Below are positions 47,984 through 54,007 of a DNA stretch of 64,000 nucleotides, in pieces (position 1 is the stretch's first letter; the number at the start of each line of letters is the position of its first letter). The translations under genes and the position numbers were made by a program. The notes beneath the pieces were generated by a model that ran no database searches, had not been told where the DNA came from, and was given only the letters and a program-made list of their open reading frames with translations. This DNA comes from Saururus chinensis (lineage: Eukaryota; Streptophyta; Magnoliopsida; Piperales; Saururaceae), in NCBI GenBank assembly GCA_035235625.1, contig CP141149.1, positions 33,969,753 to 34,033,752 of the forward strand, read 5' to 3'.

Positions 47984-49366
47984 TGTATAAAATGGTGAAC
48001 ATGACAATGTATTGGTCACCAGTGTCAAAGAAGATCACCGGGTGCTTGGAAGGGCATCGGAAAGTAGTAGTAGCAGGCCAAAGATATCAGCAAATATCTC
48101 TAATATATTGCCAATATCTGAGATATCAATCTTCCCCCATATCTTGTATTGGCCAAGCAAAAGATACAGATACATGTAAGATATATGAGATATTGCAAAC
48201 CATGATTAGAGCCCAAGGTTCCTTAAGCTTTCAAAACAATTGGTTACTACAAGTGTATTCCATACAATGCTTAGTGGTGTTTGCACATATAGGGAGTGTT
48301 AGTATGGTTAAAAAATAATTATGCCCTTTCCTATCAGTTTGCGCTTTTACATCAACTTTTAAATCCTAGACAAGGCTGGTTAGAGCCACTATTAAATATT
48401 GTTACTGTCGCTTTACAAAAAAGAAACAAAGACGATCTCCAGAACAAGTAACCTGTATAAAGTAACCTAACCTCGTGCTGTTTAACCTCGTTTTCCCAGT
48501 CAATGTGGTTCTTTGGTCTATCGCCACTGCCAACATAGCTTCCAACCTTGAAATCGGTTGAGTGTTCTATAACCACAGATTGCTACAGGAGTTAAAAACA
48601 ATGCACTTGGTTATATACTTCAGCAGTGCCATCATTAAACACCGATCTTACAGCAGAAAAAAATCATAATAAATATCACGAAATATCGAATAGCTGCCAG
48701 CTTTTTGTCTGGCAGCTATCAAATGGAGCATATTTCTTTGCAATTAGTAACTTGGAGACTTGACAAAGTGCTCTTTGAGCATCAAATAATTGTTTGAAGA
48801 TGTCTAGCACAAATTCCATTATAATCAAGTCAAACTACGTAATACAACAGGCACTTTGAAACAACATAACGAGCAGGAAAGTGGCCAAAAAAGTGAACGC
48901 AATTCGCGCACACTGGATTATCTTCAACCACGCCCGAACTCTAAGCTCTCTGAACTATTAGAATATAGAAAAAACGAGTGCAGCGTCTACCAGTAGGACT
49001 TGTAATCCCAGCTTACCTGTTGAACCAGGTGCACGGTGGGAGCAAGAAAGACGCACAAATTTTTCTGCGGTTTTCTGATCAGGTGTCCTAATTCGCATAT
49101 AAGAAGCACAGCTATATGCGTTTTCCCACACCCAGTTTCCAAGTAAACTATTATGTTCTCTTGGATCGCCCTTCTGCAGAGTTCCAACTGGTACCTGGTA
49201 GCAGCACAGCCATCAATCAGTAAAATAAACCAATTTCATTTTTTTTTTAAAAACACTGAAAGACCCTGACACGAATAGTGATATAAGAAACGAACTTTCT
49301 AGCTATTTTTCTCGGATCTTTAGCTTGGTTGCCAGTGGCCGAACTTGGACCAGGTTGGTCTGCCAT
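9033..49366 (-). CDS. DCL4: Dicer-like 4 endoribonuclease, 25 coding exons
   Basis: A plant Dicer of the DCL4 class. In plants DCL4 cuts long dsRNA into 21-nt siRNAs, acting with RDR6 and a DRB partner in trans-acting siRNA production, RNA silencing and antiviral defence. Residues of the 1594-residue model: DExH helicase with TGCGKT (44-49) and DECH (149-152); helicase C with QSRGRAR (about 482); DUF283 (about 530-630); PAZ (about 750-930); RNase IIIa with E1015, D1019, D1130 and E1133; RNase IIIb with E1223, D1227, D1315 and E1318; dsRBD1 (about 1355-1421); dsRBD2 (about 1515-1592). All catalytic acids are present. MADQ is the first in-frame ATG, giving a much shorter N-terminus than Arabidopsis DCL4. 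Phases agree at every junction except 12/13. Introns hold many transposons. DCL4 is favoured over DCL2 because of the second dsRBD and the close match throughout. Confidence 0.93.
9178..10467. other. DCL4 intron 24
   Basis: AT-rich intron with an (AT)n run at about 9391-9410 and the tandem array at 9945-10130. Confidence 0.6.
9945..10130. repeat. degenerate ~30-bp AT-rich tandem array
   Basis: About six imperfect units of the type CCTGCCTAAAATGTAAAAA, with units spaced roughly 30 bp apart. Confidence 0.75.
10468..10567 (-). CDS. DCL4: DCL4 exon 24, dsRBD2 first half
   Basis: [20 protein letters not shown] onward. Donor GTAAGT, phase 2. Confidence 0.9.
10691..10967 (-). CDS. DCL4: DCL4 exon 23, linker
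   Basis: [20 protein letters not shown] then a low-complexity linker between the two dsRBDs. Donor GTATGC, phase 1. Confidence 0.88.
11199..12133. mobile_element. mariner/Stowaway-like element with coding-like cargo
   Basis: The left end CTCCCTCTGTTCAGAAATG and the complement of the right end CTCCCTTTGTCCTGAAATA form a terminal inverted repeat of about 32 bp, the classic CTCCCTC end of plant Tc1/mariner elements. The 3' flank is TA; the 5' flank is TATAAA, so the TA duplication is blurred. The 935-bp interior is GC-richer than the surrounding intron and holds open stretches on both strands (for example [20 protein letters not shown], membrane-like, plus strand about 11470-11530), as expected for captured host sequence. 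No transposase is seen. Confidence 0.65.
12134..13607. other. rest of DCL4 intron 22
   Basis: AT-rich. The part at about 13100-13290, ending GATATTGCGAACCATGG, belongs to an ATATC-rich repeat family also seen near 28640-28850 and 47620-48210. Confidence 0.4.
13608..13937 (-). CDS. DCL4: DCL4 exon 22, RNase IIIb end and dsRBD1
   Basis: [20 protein letters not shown] supplies the last two catalytic acids; the rest is the divergent first dsRBD. Donor GTATAA, phase 0. Confidence 0.93.
14318..14358. repeat. C-run and (CA)n microsatellite
   Basis: Poly-C/CCCCAC stretch followed by ACACACAC in intron 21. Confidence 0.85.
14740..15012 (-). CDS. DCL4: DCL4 exon 21, RNase IIIb signature
   Basis: [20 protein letters not shown] through [14 protein letters not shown]. 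Donor GTAAAC. Confidence 0.95.
15215..15280 (-). mobile_element. LINE 3' tail, left part
   Basis: ATCATAATCAAGAAGTGCC and GGCATGGATCTTACCTCCA match the LINE tails at 27610-27840, 33735-33960 and 41097-41340. The missing remainder continues at about 17979, after the hAT element. Confidence 0.6.
15281..17977 (+). mobile_element. degenerate hAT transposon in intron 20
   Basis: Ends are GGCCC-rich and roughly inverted (right end complement AAGGCGGCAACGGGCC), as in hAT elements. The plus-strand interior from about 16320 to 17680 is a decayed hAT transposase: [43 protein letters not shown] and the C-terminal dimerisation motif [19 protein letters not shown] (about 17530), with many stops and shifts. 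It splits a LINE tail, so it inserted after the LINE. Confidence 0.7.
16050..17665 (+). pseudogene. hAT transposase pseudogene
   Basis: BED/RICESLEEPER-type hAT transposase remnants in several frames. The DNA-binding N-terminus is not recognisable; the catalytic region and the dimerisation domain are. Stops are frequent, so it cannot act. Confidence 0.75.
17978..18012 (-). mobile_element. LINE 3' tail, right part
   Basis: GTGCTAACTCCTTTGTAAGA continues the LINE tail interrupted at 15280. Confidence 0.5.
18535..19067 (+). mobile_element. copia-type LTR followed by primer-binding site
   Basis: Shares AGAGGGTAGTTTAGTC and GTGAAGGGCAT with the LTRs at 28850 and 36195. It ends CCTAACA, followed by CGGTATCGGAG (19068), a decayed copy of the TGGTATCAGAGC initiator-tRNA binding site. 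The 5' edge is approximate. Internal coding sequence is missing. Confidence 0.55.
19473..19937 (-). CDS. DCL4: DCL4 exon 20, RNase IIIa end and IIIb start
   Basis: Carries [18 protein letters not shown] (second acidic pair of RNase IIIa) and [20 protein letters not shown] (start of IIIb). Donor GTGGAC. Confidence 0.94.
20298..20507 (-). CDS. DCL4: DCL4 exon 19, RNase IIIa signature
   Basis: [10 protein letters not shown] and [15 protein letters not shown]; the RNase III signature with E and D. Donor GTAATT. Confidence 0.95.
20508..21781. other. DCL4 intron 18, left part
   Basis: AT-rich, nothing recognised. Confidence 0.4.
21782..22059 (-). mobile_element. TRIM-like miniature LTR element
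   Basis: Two diverged direct repeats (about 21782-21863 and 21988-22059) share TGTTAGRGAARGRRCTAA-type sequence. Reading on the minus strand, the first repeat is followed by TGGTGTCTGAGC, a tRNA-primer-like site. No coding region. Confidence 0.5.
22110..22270. repeat. TG-rich microsatellite and G-run
   Basis: Imperfect (TG)n with interruptions, then a run of G. Confidence 0.85.
22747..22952 (-). CDS. DCL4: DCL4 exon 18
   Basis: [20 protein letters not shown] and [20 protein letters not shown]; connector into RNase IIIa. Donor GTAAGG. Confidence 0.93.
23477..23574 (-). CDS. DCL4: DCL4 exon 17, end of PAZ
   Basis: [20 protein letters not shown]; conserved HPxQPLL motif. Donor GTATGT. Confidence 0.9.
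24380..25000 (-). mobile_element. LINE ORF2 fragment
   Basis: On the minus strand [31 protein letters not shown] and [20 protein letters not shown] match the end of the reverse-transcriptase region of plant LINEs (YADD-type motif decayed to LLDD). Broken by stops. Lies in intron 16. Confidence 0.7.
25653..26095 (-). CDS. DCL4: DCL4 exon 16, PAZ
   Basis: [20 protein letters not shown] and [17 protein letters not shown] region, which anchors the dsRNA 3' end. Donor GTAATT, phase 2. Confidence 0.9.
26202..26476 (-). CDS. DCL4: DCL4 exon 15
   Basis: [20 protein letters not shown] through [20 protein letters not shown]; platform region before PAZ. Confidence 0.92.
26748..27010 (-). CDS. DCL4: DCL4 exon 14, DUF283
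   Basis: [20 protein letters not shown] and [22 protein letters not shown]283 dsRBD-like fold. Donor GTTTGC, phase 1. Confidence 0.92.
27105..27313 (-). CDS. DCL4: DCL4 exon 13, DUF283 start
   Basis: In the open frame it reads [13 protein letters not shown] through [20 protein letters not shown]. Its first 18 bases look like the family's ENQHEL coding with one extra AC or CA pair. Donor GTATGT, phase 2. Confidence 0.82.
27610..27840 (-). mobile_element. 5'-truncated LINE tail
   Basis: ATAATCATAACCATAATCAA at one end and CTCTTTTGTAAGAGA match the other LINE tails in the window; (GATTAT)n-like 3' end on the minus strand. Confidence 0.65.
28530..28605 (+). mobile_element. very short LINE tail with (GATTAT)n
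   Basis: TTGTTGGGAAAAGGAGCTAC followed by repeated GATTAT is the plus-strand form of the same LINE 3' end. Confidence 0.6.
28849..29130 (+). mobile_element. copia-type LTR fragment
   Basis: GTAGAGGGCAGTTAAGTC and AAGTGAAGGGCATATTAGTC match the LTRs at 18535 and 36195. No internal part. Confidence 0.5.
29131..29735. other. rest of DCL4 intron 12
   Basis: A GGTGTCAAAGCC motif near 29284 recalls a tRNA-primer site, and AAGCTTGAGCTTTTCAA near 29417 recalls TRIM LTRs, but the repeats could not be paired. Confidence 0.3.
29790..29942 (-). CDS. DCL4: DCL4 exon 12, helicase motifs V and VI
   Basis: [16 protein letters not shown] and [19 protein letters not shown]. Two donors exist. The better-looking GTGATT would end the exon at 29782 (adding VE and part of R) but puts exon 13 out of frame. 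The upstream GTGGAG ends it at 29790 and keeps the frame. The end given is the frame-keeping one. Confidence 0.7.
30390..30620 (+). mobile_element. LINE tail fragment
   Basis: CATGTTGGCAACCCCAAACA reads HVGNPKQ, the usual end of plant LINE ORF2, followed by a GATGAT-rich tail. Confidence 0.6.
30700..31160. other. unassigned repeat in intron 11
   Basis: Contains two similar blocks (about 30910-30950 and 30957-30995) of the type AACAATGCAAAAGAC and CCTTATGGGC; probably LTR-derived. Confidence 0.35.
31593..31636. repeat. (ATTT)n/(ATT)n microsatellite
   Basis: TTTATTTATT then ATTATTATT in intron 11. Confidence 0.9.
32082..32274 (-). CDS. DCL4: DCL4 exon 11, helicase C
   Basis: [20 protein letters not shown] through [15 protein letters not shown]; helicase motif IV region. 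Donor GTATGA. Confidence 0.92.
32497..33725 (+). mobile_element. gypsy-type LTR fragment
   Basis: Starts TGTAATACCCCAGATTTTC, a standard plant gypsy LTR start, with a CATATAT box near 32811 followed by a pyrimidine-rich leader. The 3' edge was not found; a LINE tail follows. Open frames on both strands at 32.7-33.3 kb reflect its low stop density and are not genes. Confidence 0.5.
33735..33965 (-). mobile_element. 5'-truncated LINE tail
   Basis: ATCATAATCAAGTAGTGCC, CTAACAATTTGGGGTCAG and CTCTTTTGTAAGAGATAGC match the LINE end at 41097. Confidence 0.7.
33966..34859. other. unassigned part of intron 10
   Basis: AT-rich, no recognisable element. Confidence 0.4.
34860..35191 (+). mobile_element. 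complete TRIM element with perfect target duplication
   Basis: Two direct LTRs of 113 bp each (34860-34972 and 35079-35191) start TGTTGGATAAT and end in CA. After the first LTR comes TGGTATCAAAGCC, a tRNA-primer binding site; before the second comes the purine stretch GCAAGGGG. The whole 332-bp element is flanked by TATAT on both sides (34855-34859, 35192-35196). No coding capacity, so it is a non-autonomous TRIM. Confidence 0.9.
35197..36194. other. unassigned part of intron 10
   Basis: A plus-strand frame at 35413-35658 (81 codons) is not recognised; possibly a decayed retrotransposon piece. Confidence 0.35.
36195..36478 (+). mobile_element. copia-type LTR
   Basis: Contains AGAGGGTAGTTTAGTC and AAGTGAAGGGCAATTAAG and ends GCTATCA directly before a perfect primer-binding site. 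The 5' edge is approximate. Confidence 0.65.
36479..36495 (+). other. copia primer-binding site
   Basis: TGGTATCAGAGCTTAGG, complementary to the 3' end of initiator methionine tRNA, directly after the LTR. Confidence 0.85.
36535..36655. repeat. minisatellite of TACTGTTCATCA type
   Basis: About nine irregular units containing CTGTTCA, in the leader between the copia primer-binding site and a plus-strand ATG at 36661. Confidence 0.8.
36930..37170 (-). mobile_element. inverted copia-type LTR copy
   Basis: On the minus strand it carries CCTCACTTAAGTGAAGGGTG, matching the LTR at 36195, and ends ATTCTATCA. It faces the plus-strand LTR head to head. Confidence 0.55.
37171..38067. other. unassigned end of intron 10
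   Basis: AT-rich with a pyrimidine-rich tract at about 37740-37900; no gene seen. Confidence 0.4.
38068..38164 (-). CDS. DCL4: DCL4 exon 10
   Basis: Short exon: [20 protein letters not shown], the counterpart of the LKEPLFSRKL region. Acceptor CCCAG, donor GTTTAT, phase 1 in, phase 2 out. Isolated between two very long introns. Confidence 0.85.
39447..42827 (+). mobile_element. solo LTR-like element, family A copy 2, in intron 9
   Basis: Starts TGTAAGATATGAGAATTTCC and ends TTTTGGGTCGGGGGAGTGACA-type, as in copy 1 at 496-4860. Flanks are CGAGA (39442-39446) and TGAGA (42828-42832), a 5-bp duplication with one mismatch. A TATAAATA box lies at about 39833. A LINE 3' fragment is nested at 41097-41820. 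No gag or pol is present. Confidence 0.75.
41097..41820 (-). mobile_element. LINE ORF2 C-terminal fragment nested in LTR
   Basis: On the minus strand [20 protein letters not shown] and [18 protein letters not shown] match the last part of plant LINE ORF2. Further upstream the frame is broken. The copy is 5'-truncated and ends near the ATAATC-rich tail. Confidence 0.8.
42905..43480. mobile_element. putative MITE with CCGGTT-rich ends
   Basis: TTTTAAAACCTAGACTAGCC at the start and repeated CCGG/CCAGG blocks near both ends resemble a widespread class of plant non-autonomous DNA elements. The exact ends were not resolved. Confidence 0.4.
43540..44740. other. unassigned part of intron 9
   Basis: CCAATATAATGTGATC occurs at about 43591 and 44106 with CCAAAGTACTC nearby, so a diverged ~515-bp-spaced duplication is present. 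No gene seen. Confidence 0.4.
44764..44905 (+). mobile_element. LINE reverse-transcriptase fragment
   Basis: [17 protein letters not shown] and [13 protein letters not shown] match the active-site region of plant LINE reverse transcriptase (FADD changed to FADN). Short, broken copy. Confidence 0.75.
44915..45199 (+). mobile_element. decayed TRIM-like element
   Basis: A repeat pair of the type CTTCCCTAACAGCTTAAGCT and CTTTCCCTAATAACTTAG, with AACATGGTATCAATGC (primer-site-like) after the first, resembles the intact TRIM at 34860. Confidence 0.5.
45392..45527 (-). CDS. DCL4: DCL4 exon 9
   Basis: [15 protein letters not shown] through [13 protein letters not shown]. Donor GTATAT, phase 1. The next intron is 7.2 kb. 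Confidence 0.88.
45843..45971 (-). CDS. DCL4: DCL4 exon 8
   Basis: Ends [12 protein letters not shown], matching the conserved LGLWGA region. Donor GTGGGC is weak but joins in frame to AAQILL of exon 9. Confidence 0.82.
46056..46199 (-). CDS. DCL4: DCL4 exon 7
   Basis: [18 protein letters not shown] onward, helicase insert region; 48 codons, phase 0 both sides. Confidence 0.88.
46554..46618 (-). CDS. DCL4: DCL4 exon 6
   Basis: Encodes [13 protein letters not shown], as in other DCL4 proteins. Donor GTCAAA. Confidence 0.88.
46909..46981 (-). CDS. DCL4: DCL4 exon 5, motif III
   Basis: [26 protein letters not shown] is helicase motif III. Donor GTAATG, phase 1. Confidence 0.9.
47072..47212 (-). 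CDS. DCL4: DCL4 exon 4, DECH box
   Basis: [17 protein letters not shown] then [11 protein letters not shown]; helicase motif II. Confidence 0.93.
47400..47601 (-). mobile_element. TRIM-like fragment
   Basis: CTCAAGTTATTAGGGAAATAG-type LTR sequence, and GGCTCTAATACCA at about 47587 whose complement TGGTATTAGAGCC is a primer-binding site. Confidence 0.5.
47620..48210. repeat. ATATC-rich repeat with (AT)n core
   Basis: Many GATAT/ATATC motifs; contains an (AT)n run at about 47946-47980 and ends GATATTGCAAACCATG, shared with about 13274. Likely a MITE family, ends not resolved. Confidence 0.45.
48472..48582 (-). CDS. DCL4: DCL4 exon 3
   Basis: [20 protein letters not shown] onward; helicase N domain. 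Donor GTTAGG, phase 0 both sides. Confidence 0.9.
49017..49194 (-). CDS. DCL4: DCL4 exon 2, helicase motif I
   Basis: [20 protein letters not shown], then GCGKT: ATP-binding motif I and motif Ia ([11 protein letters not shown]). Donor GTAAGC. Confidence 0.92.
49296..49366 (-). CDS. DCL4: DCL4 exon 1
   Basis: Starts [20 protein letters not shown]; the DPRKIAR motif just before the helicase is typical of DCL4. Donor GTTCGT, phase 2. Confidence 0.8.
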
Positions 49367-49800
49367 TGATGGAGCAGCGACTAGTGCCCGAACGCAAATA
49401 GCTCGGAATCGTTCATCTGCAGTGAGGAAGAAGATACGCAAGTATGAGTTCTGCGATTATGCGTTTTTTGAACGCACGGAGAAACCGAAGGTAATGTCGC
49501 GTAATGCGTCAGAGAGACTCTGGGGGTGGGGAAGCAAGTCTTCTTTGCTTTTTCATACCGTAAATAAAAGTCTCCTTTGCTTTTCGCTCTCTTGCTTCCG
49601 TTGCTTTGCTCGCAAGGAAAGCAGCGGGCAAACAGGCACACGTAGATTTAAGCAAGTTTCTTCGGTTGTACCGTTTGTTTTTTGTTCTGTCGAGTGCAAT
49701 AGTCATAAGATTTGGTACTGCCGGACCGGACCCGCAATCTAGCCGGTTCGTGAGAGCTGATTTTGATTTATCCAAAAAAAAACAAACAAGTGTGCTGCTG
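49367..49800 (-). promoter_or_regulatory. DCL4 5' UTR and promoter region
   Basis: The moderately GC-rich stretch directly upstream of the DCL4 ATG has no in-frame ATG before MADQ. It should hold the 5' UTR and core promoter; I see no clear TATA box at a defined distance. Confidence 0.5.
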
Positions 49801-49813
49801 TGCTGGTGCTTGT

Positions 49814-50060
49814 TTTTAGACTATAATAGGCGTATTAAATTTTATTTGTTATATGCAATTCTTTATACGGTAATTTGAAGTATGCGATTCAATAAATAAA
49901 CACAATTCACATACGTCAAATGTTTAAAAGGTGTTTTTTTAGACTATAATAGGTGTATTAAATTTTATTTGTTATATATGATTGATTATATGGTAATTTG
50001 AAGTATCATATTCAATAAATAAACTCAATTCACATACTTTAAATGTTTAAAATTTATTTA
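49814..50060. repeat. tandem duplication with 123-bp period upstream of DCL4
   Basis: GACTATAATAGG begins at 49819 and again at 49942; the two AT-rich copies agree over about 115 bp. Confidence 0.85.
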
Positions 50061-50529
50061 AATAATAATTAAAAAATAATTACTAAATTAATCTGCATTA
50101 TGAAATATTTCCTAAAATAGTGTTAGTTTTTGTCACGTGGGCGTCAGCCAAGCACTAACGCCAGCGTAGTTTTTTTTTTAATACTATATAATTTCATCCT
50201 TCAAAAATCATGCTAGCATTGTTTTTTTATAAAAAAATTATCTGATTTCAACGAAATCAAGTTTAAGTTGTGGAAGGACAAAATCATTTAAAAAAATCAC
50301 TTGGGGGAGGAAACTACCTCTAAGATGATTTCGTCGTTTATACCCAAACTTAGTGTCCATATCAAATTGCAGCGGCCAGAAAAAATGAAACAACCTCAAC
50401 TGAAAAAAAAACAAACACCATCAAAAGCTAGTCAAGAAAAATCAACATTGGTCAACATGTAACTGATTATGACATTGTAGCTTTGACATAACTGCAGGTG
50501 GAAATCACTTAATTTTTTTTAAAACGATT
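50061..50529. other. unassigned AT-rich DNA
   Basis: No gene recognised. Confidence 0.4.
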
Positions 50530-51248
50530 TTGTCGTAACTCAGGTTTTGATGCAACTCTGTTTCATCCATGTTGAACCCTTGTTGGTGTTGGCAGTCCAT
50601 TGCAAGTCTTGCTGCTGCAAATCCTCCATATCCACCCTCCTACTCCTGCCCACCTCTAGCAAATGCACCCCCTCCAAATGCAGGCCCAGCTCCAAACATG
50701 GCAAACCCACCGTTAGCCAGAGAGTTCATCAAGTCCTAGAGGTGGGTCTCATTTTCTATGTGAGATCTCATCAATCCATCGTTCTGGAAGCTGGCTGGCG
50801 GAAAGAAGGCCGGCCTTTCAGGTTTTGGGCCTCAATACTGAAGGAGGAGCTTCTGAATCCTCTCAAGAGTGAGCCATTGTTGCTACTAGTGGTTGCACCC
50901 ATCTGAGTTGCTTTCCGAAACAGTGCAATTGCTGACATATGAGGAAGTATCGACTGGTTTTGCATGGAAGAGTTGTAGATGGAGGAGACACCAGAGCCCA
51001 TTTGATGATTAACCATAATACTGCCAGGAAAGAGAGTTGTGGCTTCTACCCTACCATTAGCATTGCAAAGCTGGTCTGGAATCAGCAAGCCAGAAGAGGC
51101 ATTGTTGATGTTCGTGCTAGTGTTGCTATTGTTAGAGAAGAAGCTCAAGTTGAAGAGATTAGTTGCTGCAGCTGAGAAAGCGGTGTTGGGGTTGGCTTGG
51201 AGGTTAGGGAGCTGGAGGAGGCCATAGAAGGGCTTGCTTTTGCATTAG
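50530..51248 (-). pseudogene. IDD-type zinc-finger protein C-terminal pseudogene fragment
   Basis: On the minus strand FYGLLQLPNLQANPN, ATNLFNLSFFSNNSN, SSGLLIPDQLCNANG, PHMSAIALFRKATQMGA, SSNNGSLLRGF and DLMNSLANGG are typical of the C-terminal part of plant INDETERMINATE-DOMAIN transcription factors. The IDD zinc-finger domain itself is absent. A stop (TAA at 51246-51248) and later stops break the frame. It joins, on the same strand, a ZAT-like zinc-finger part, so the whole is a chimera. Confidence 0.85.
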
Positions 51249-51311
51249 TCCATTGTGGGAGCTGAAGGGAGGAAGCCACCCTGCTGTTTCGACCTGTGTC
51301 GCCTCATATGC

Positions 51312-54007
51312 TGTAACAACCATGAATTTTTGGTATGATTTCTTGCCTCTAATAAAACTATTTTATGAGTTTTTAATTATTTTAAATTATTTAGAGGTAG
51401 ATATTTAAAGAATTTTTATATGGGTTAATAGAGCTCGGTGAGAAGAGCGTAACAAACCTAAGAACGCATGAAATGGAGGTCGGGAGCGAAAGTTATGACC
51501 TCGGGAAACATGCCACATGAGTGGGACCCACTTTAAAAGTGCTAGATAACCTAAACCATGTGGGGTATAGTTTCAAAGGGCTCGCCAATATGAGTCCATC
51601 AGTACCAAAAACGTGCAATTCCGACTTCGGGATAAGAAGTTATCACGTTTTAAAGTTTGAATTGTATTTGATTGAAATAATAATAAAATATTATTAAAAA
51701 AAAAGAAACGGACAAAATATTTGGTGTCATTGATGACACCAGCAGCTTACGCCGAGCCACACCGTACAAAATGATGTGCACGCGACACACATCGGATGAG
51801 CAGCAGGTCCACGCGATGCGCATCATCGCCATGCGGTTCACTCGCACCACGACAATGCGCATGCCATGCGCATGCCAAGTGCGGCGGTGTCGAGTGTTTG
51901 GTGAATAAACACGCAATGCATGTTGTGCGCATGTGCGTGCGACACGCTGTCGACTCACGGGCTTCTCCTATAAATTGAAACTTCCATTCATTCTTCCGGA
52001 TAAGTTTCTAGAGTCATTCTGAGTCCATTTTCTTCCATTCAAAAAATATTCTTAGTTAATTCGAGGATGCTCTACGCAATGGAAGCATCCATTTCTTGAG
52101 TTAGCAACCTTATATGAGGGAAATGTCCCGGGGCAAGGGGAGGTTCTGTCTACCAACTACAGGCACATGAAGGGTAAAGTGTCTCCAGGTAAGGGGAAAT
52201 TATGTTCGTCACCTACAAGCGTGTTGTGAGAAAAGTGTCCTGAGCTAAGAGGAGGTTCTGTCTATAGCCTACAGGCACGGAAAGATAAAAGTGTCCCGGG
52301 TCAAGGGGAGGTTCTGTTTGTAGCCTACGTGCACGGAAGTTTGGAGTCGATCTAAGTCTGTTTTCTTCCGTTTAAGAGGTGTTCTTACCTAAATCGAGTA
52401 TGTTGGACGTCATGGCAAGAACCCTAGAAGTGGGCATCCAATTTCGTGGTGTCCAATTTATTGGCTTCGAACTCGTGCGGAGAGCGAGGTAAGGGTTTTT
52501 ATCCTTTCTTAAGGCATGATTATGAACTTTGGTTGTGTTTTTAACTTATTATTTATATGACTCTTGCATGTTATGCATTAGAGATTACTTTCAAGTTATG
52601 ATTTATGATTCATGCACATATTTTCGATCTGTCGAATGGTTAATCATTGAGATAGAATATGATTTATATATCGCATGTTTATAATGCTATTATGTATATT
52701 CAATTAGTCGAATGATTATCCTCTATAAGCGGATATGTTTTATATACTGCATACTTTACGATTGTCTCATATATGATAGATTAATCGAATGTTTATCAGT
52801 GGAATTTGATATAAATTATACATGTTGGAGCGTGTGAGATAGAGACAAACTATCTTCGCCATTGTTTTCATTGCGAATGAATATATTACGTTTGAAAGAC
52901 GGTTTTAAATTATTTTTGACAAGACGTATATGCATGGTGATCGAGTCACTAAAGCGGGACGAAGAAGGGGTAACTGTCTCATTGGAATGAGCAACCAACC
53001 TTGCCTTTATGGTCATTGATAGTGACACTCTCATGGCTTGCAAAAGCAAAGCTAGGGTTTTTAAATAGGTAAACATTGGGATAAAATATTTTAAAAGAAA
53101 ACAATCATTTTTGGAGTCTAGGAACTCTAGGATATTTTGATGGAGTCTGGGACTCAAGAGTGTTTTGGTTGTCCGGAGCTATTGTTGGGCGCCCCGATAG
53201 AGCTCCGTTAACTAGTTAAGGGCACAATTAATCCGGTTCAAAATCAGATGCACAGTACCTATTTTAGCCTGGTGAGCCCCTAACTAAGGGCAAGATCTCT
53301 GATTAGCCCCTAATGAATGTCACATATCAAGGCTATGCGCGCTAGGGTAGAGAGTATCATGGGAAGACTCTTTACTCTCTAGATCTCGGCGCCCTATGAG
53401 CACGGGTGGCTCTTCTATCCACTAGCACGAAATGTTTTGAGATGGTCTGTGGAGGAGTAAGAGGTTGTTGCTTTGTACCCGCAATAAATTCCTATATATA
53501 TATATATATATATATATATGTCTGAGACATTAGTAGTAAGCCGTAAGAGCTTACAAACCCTATAAGCATCTTCGATACGTAGGAAGAAGCACTAGGGGTG
53601 GTTTTGGGTGAGAGGCACACCCTGTTTTCATGAAAAATACTATATAAGATATGTGTTGTGAAATTGCCATGTGTTTATTCATGCCTAATCGTATAAACTC
53701 TGGTATTGAGTATTTTAAAATACTCACCACCCCAAACTTTGCAGGACTCGATGAAGCTTAATGTGCGGGTAGAAAAGCCTACTCCGAGTTTTATCGATGT
53801 ATTTTCAAGGATTTCAACCGCACTGAAACGAGTAAGAATTCTCATTATTATTTTTCTCTTGTGTGTTTATACACAGACAGTGGTTCCTGGGGAAATGATT
53901 ATTTTATTATCGCATATAGCGAGCCGCTCCCGTTGTGGGCCCGGGTTAACTCTAATATTTTTGTAAAAAGAAAATTTTTATGCTTCCAAAAATCCCAGGG
54001 CGCGACA
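51312..54007 (+). mobile_element. solo LTR, family B, with perfect 5-bp duplication
   Basis: 2696 bp from TGTAACAACC to GGGCGCGACA, flanked by TATGC on both sides (51307-51311, 54008-54012). TATAAATT box at about 51970; tandem ~62-bp repeats at 52125-52335; (AT)n at about 53494. No gag or pol; a solo LTR left by recombination. Confidence 0.88.
52125..52335. repeat. ~62-bp tandem repeats in LTR
   Basis: Four units of the type GTGTCCCGGGGCAAGGGGAGG with CTACAGGCACG. Confidence 0.8.

Noticed and set aside
49329-49878. Plus-strand open frames of 137 and 90 codons over the DCL4 first exon
   Set aside because: Antisense to the DCL4 start and 5' region, without homology; shadows.
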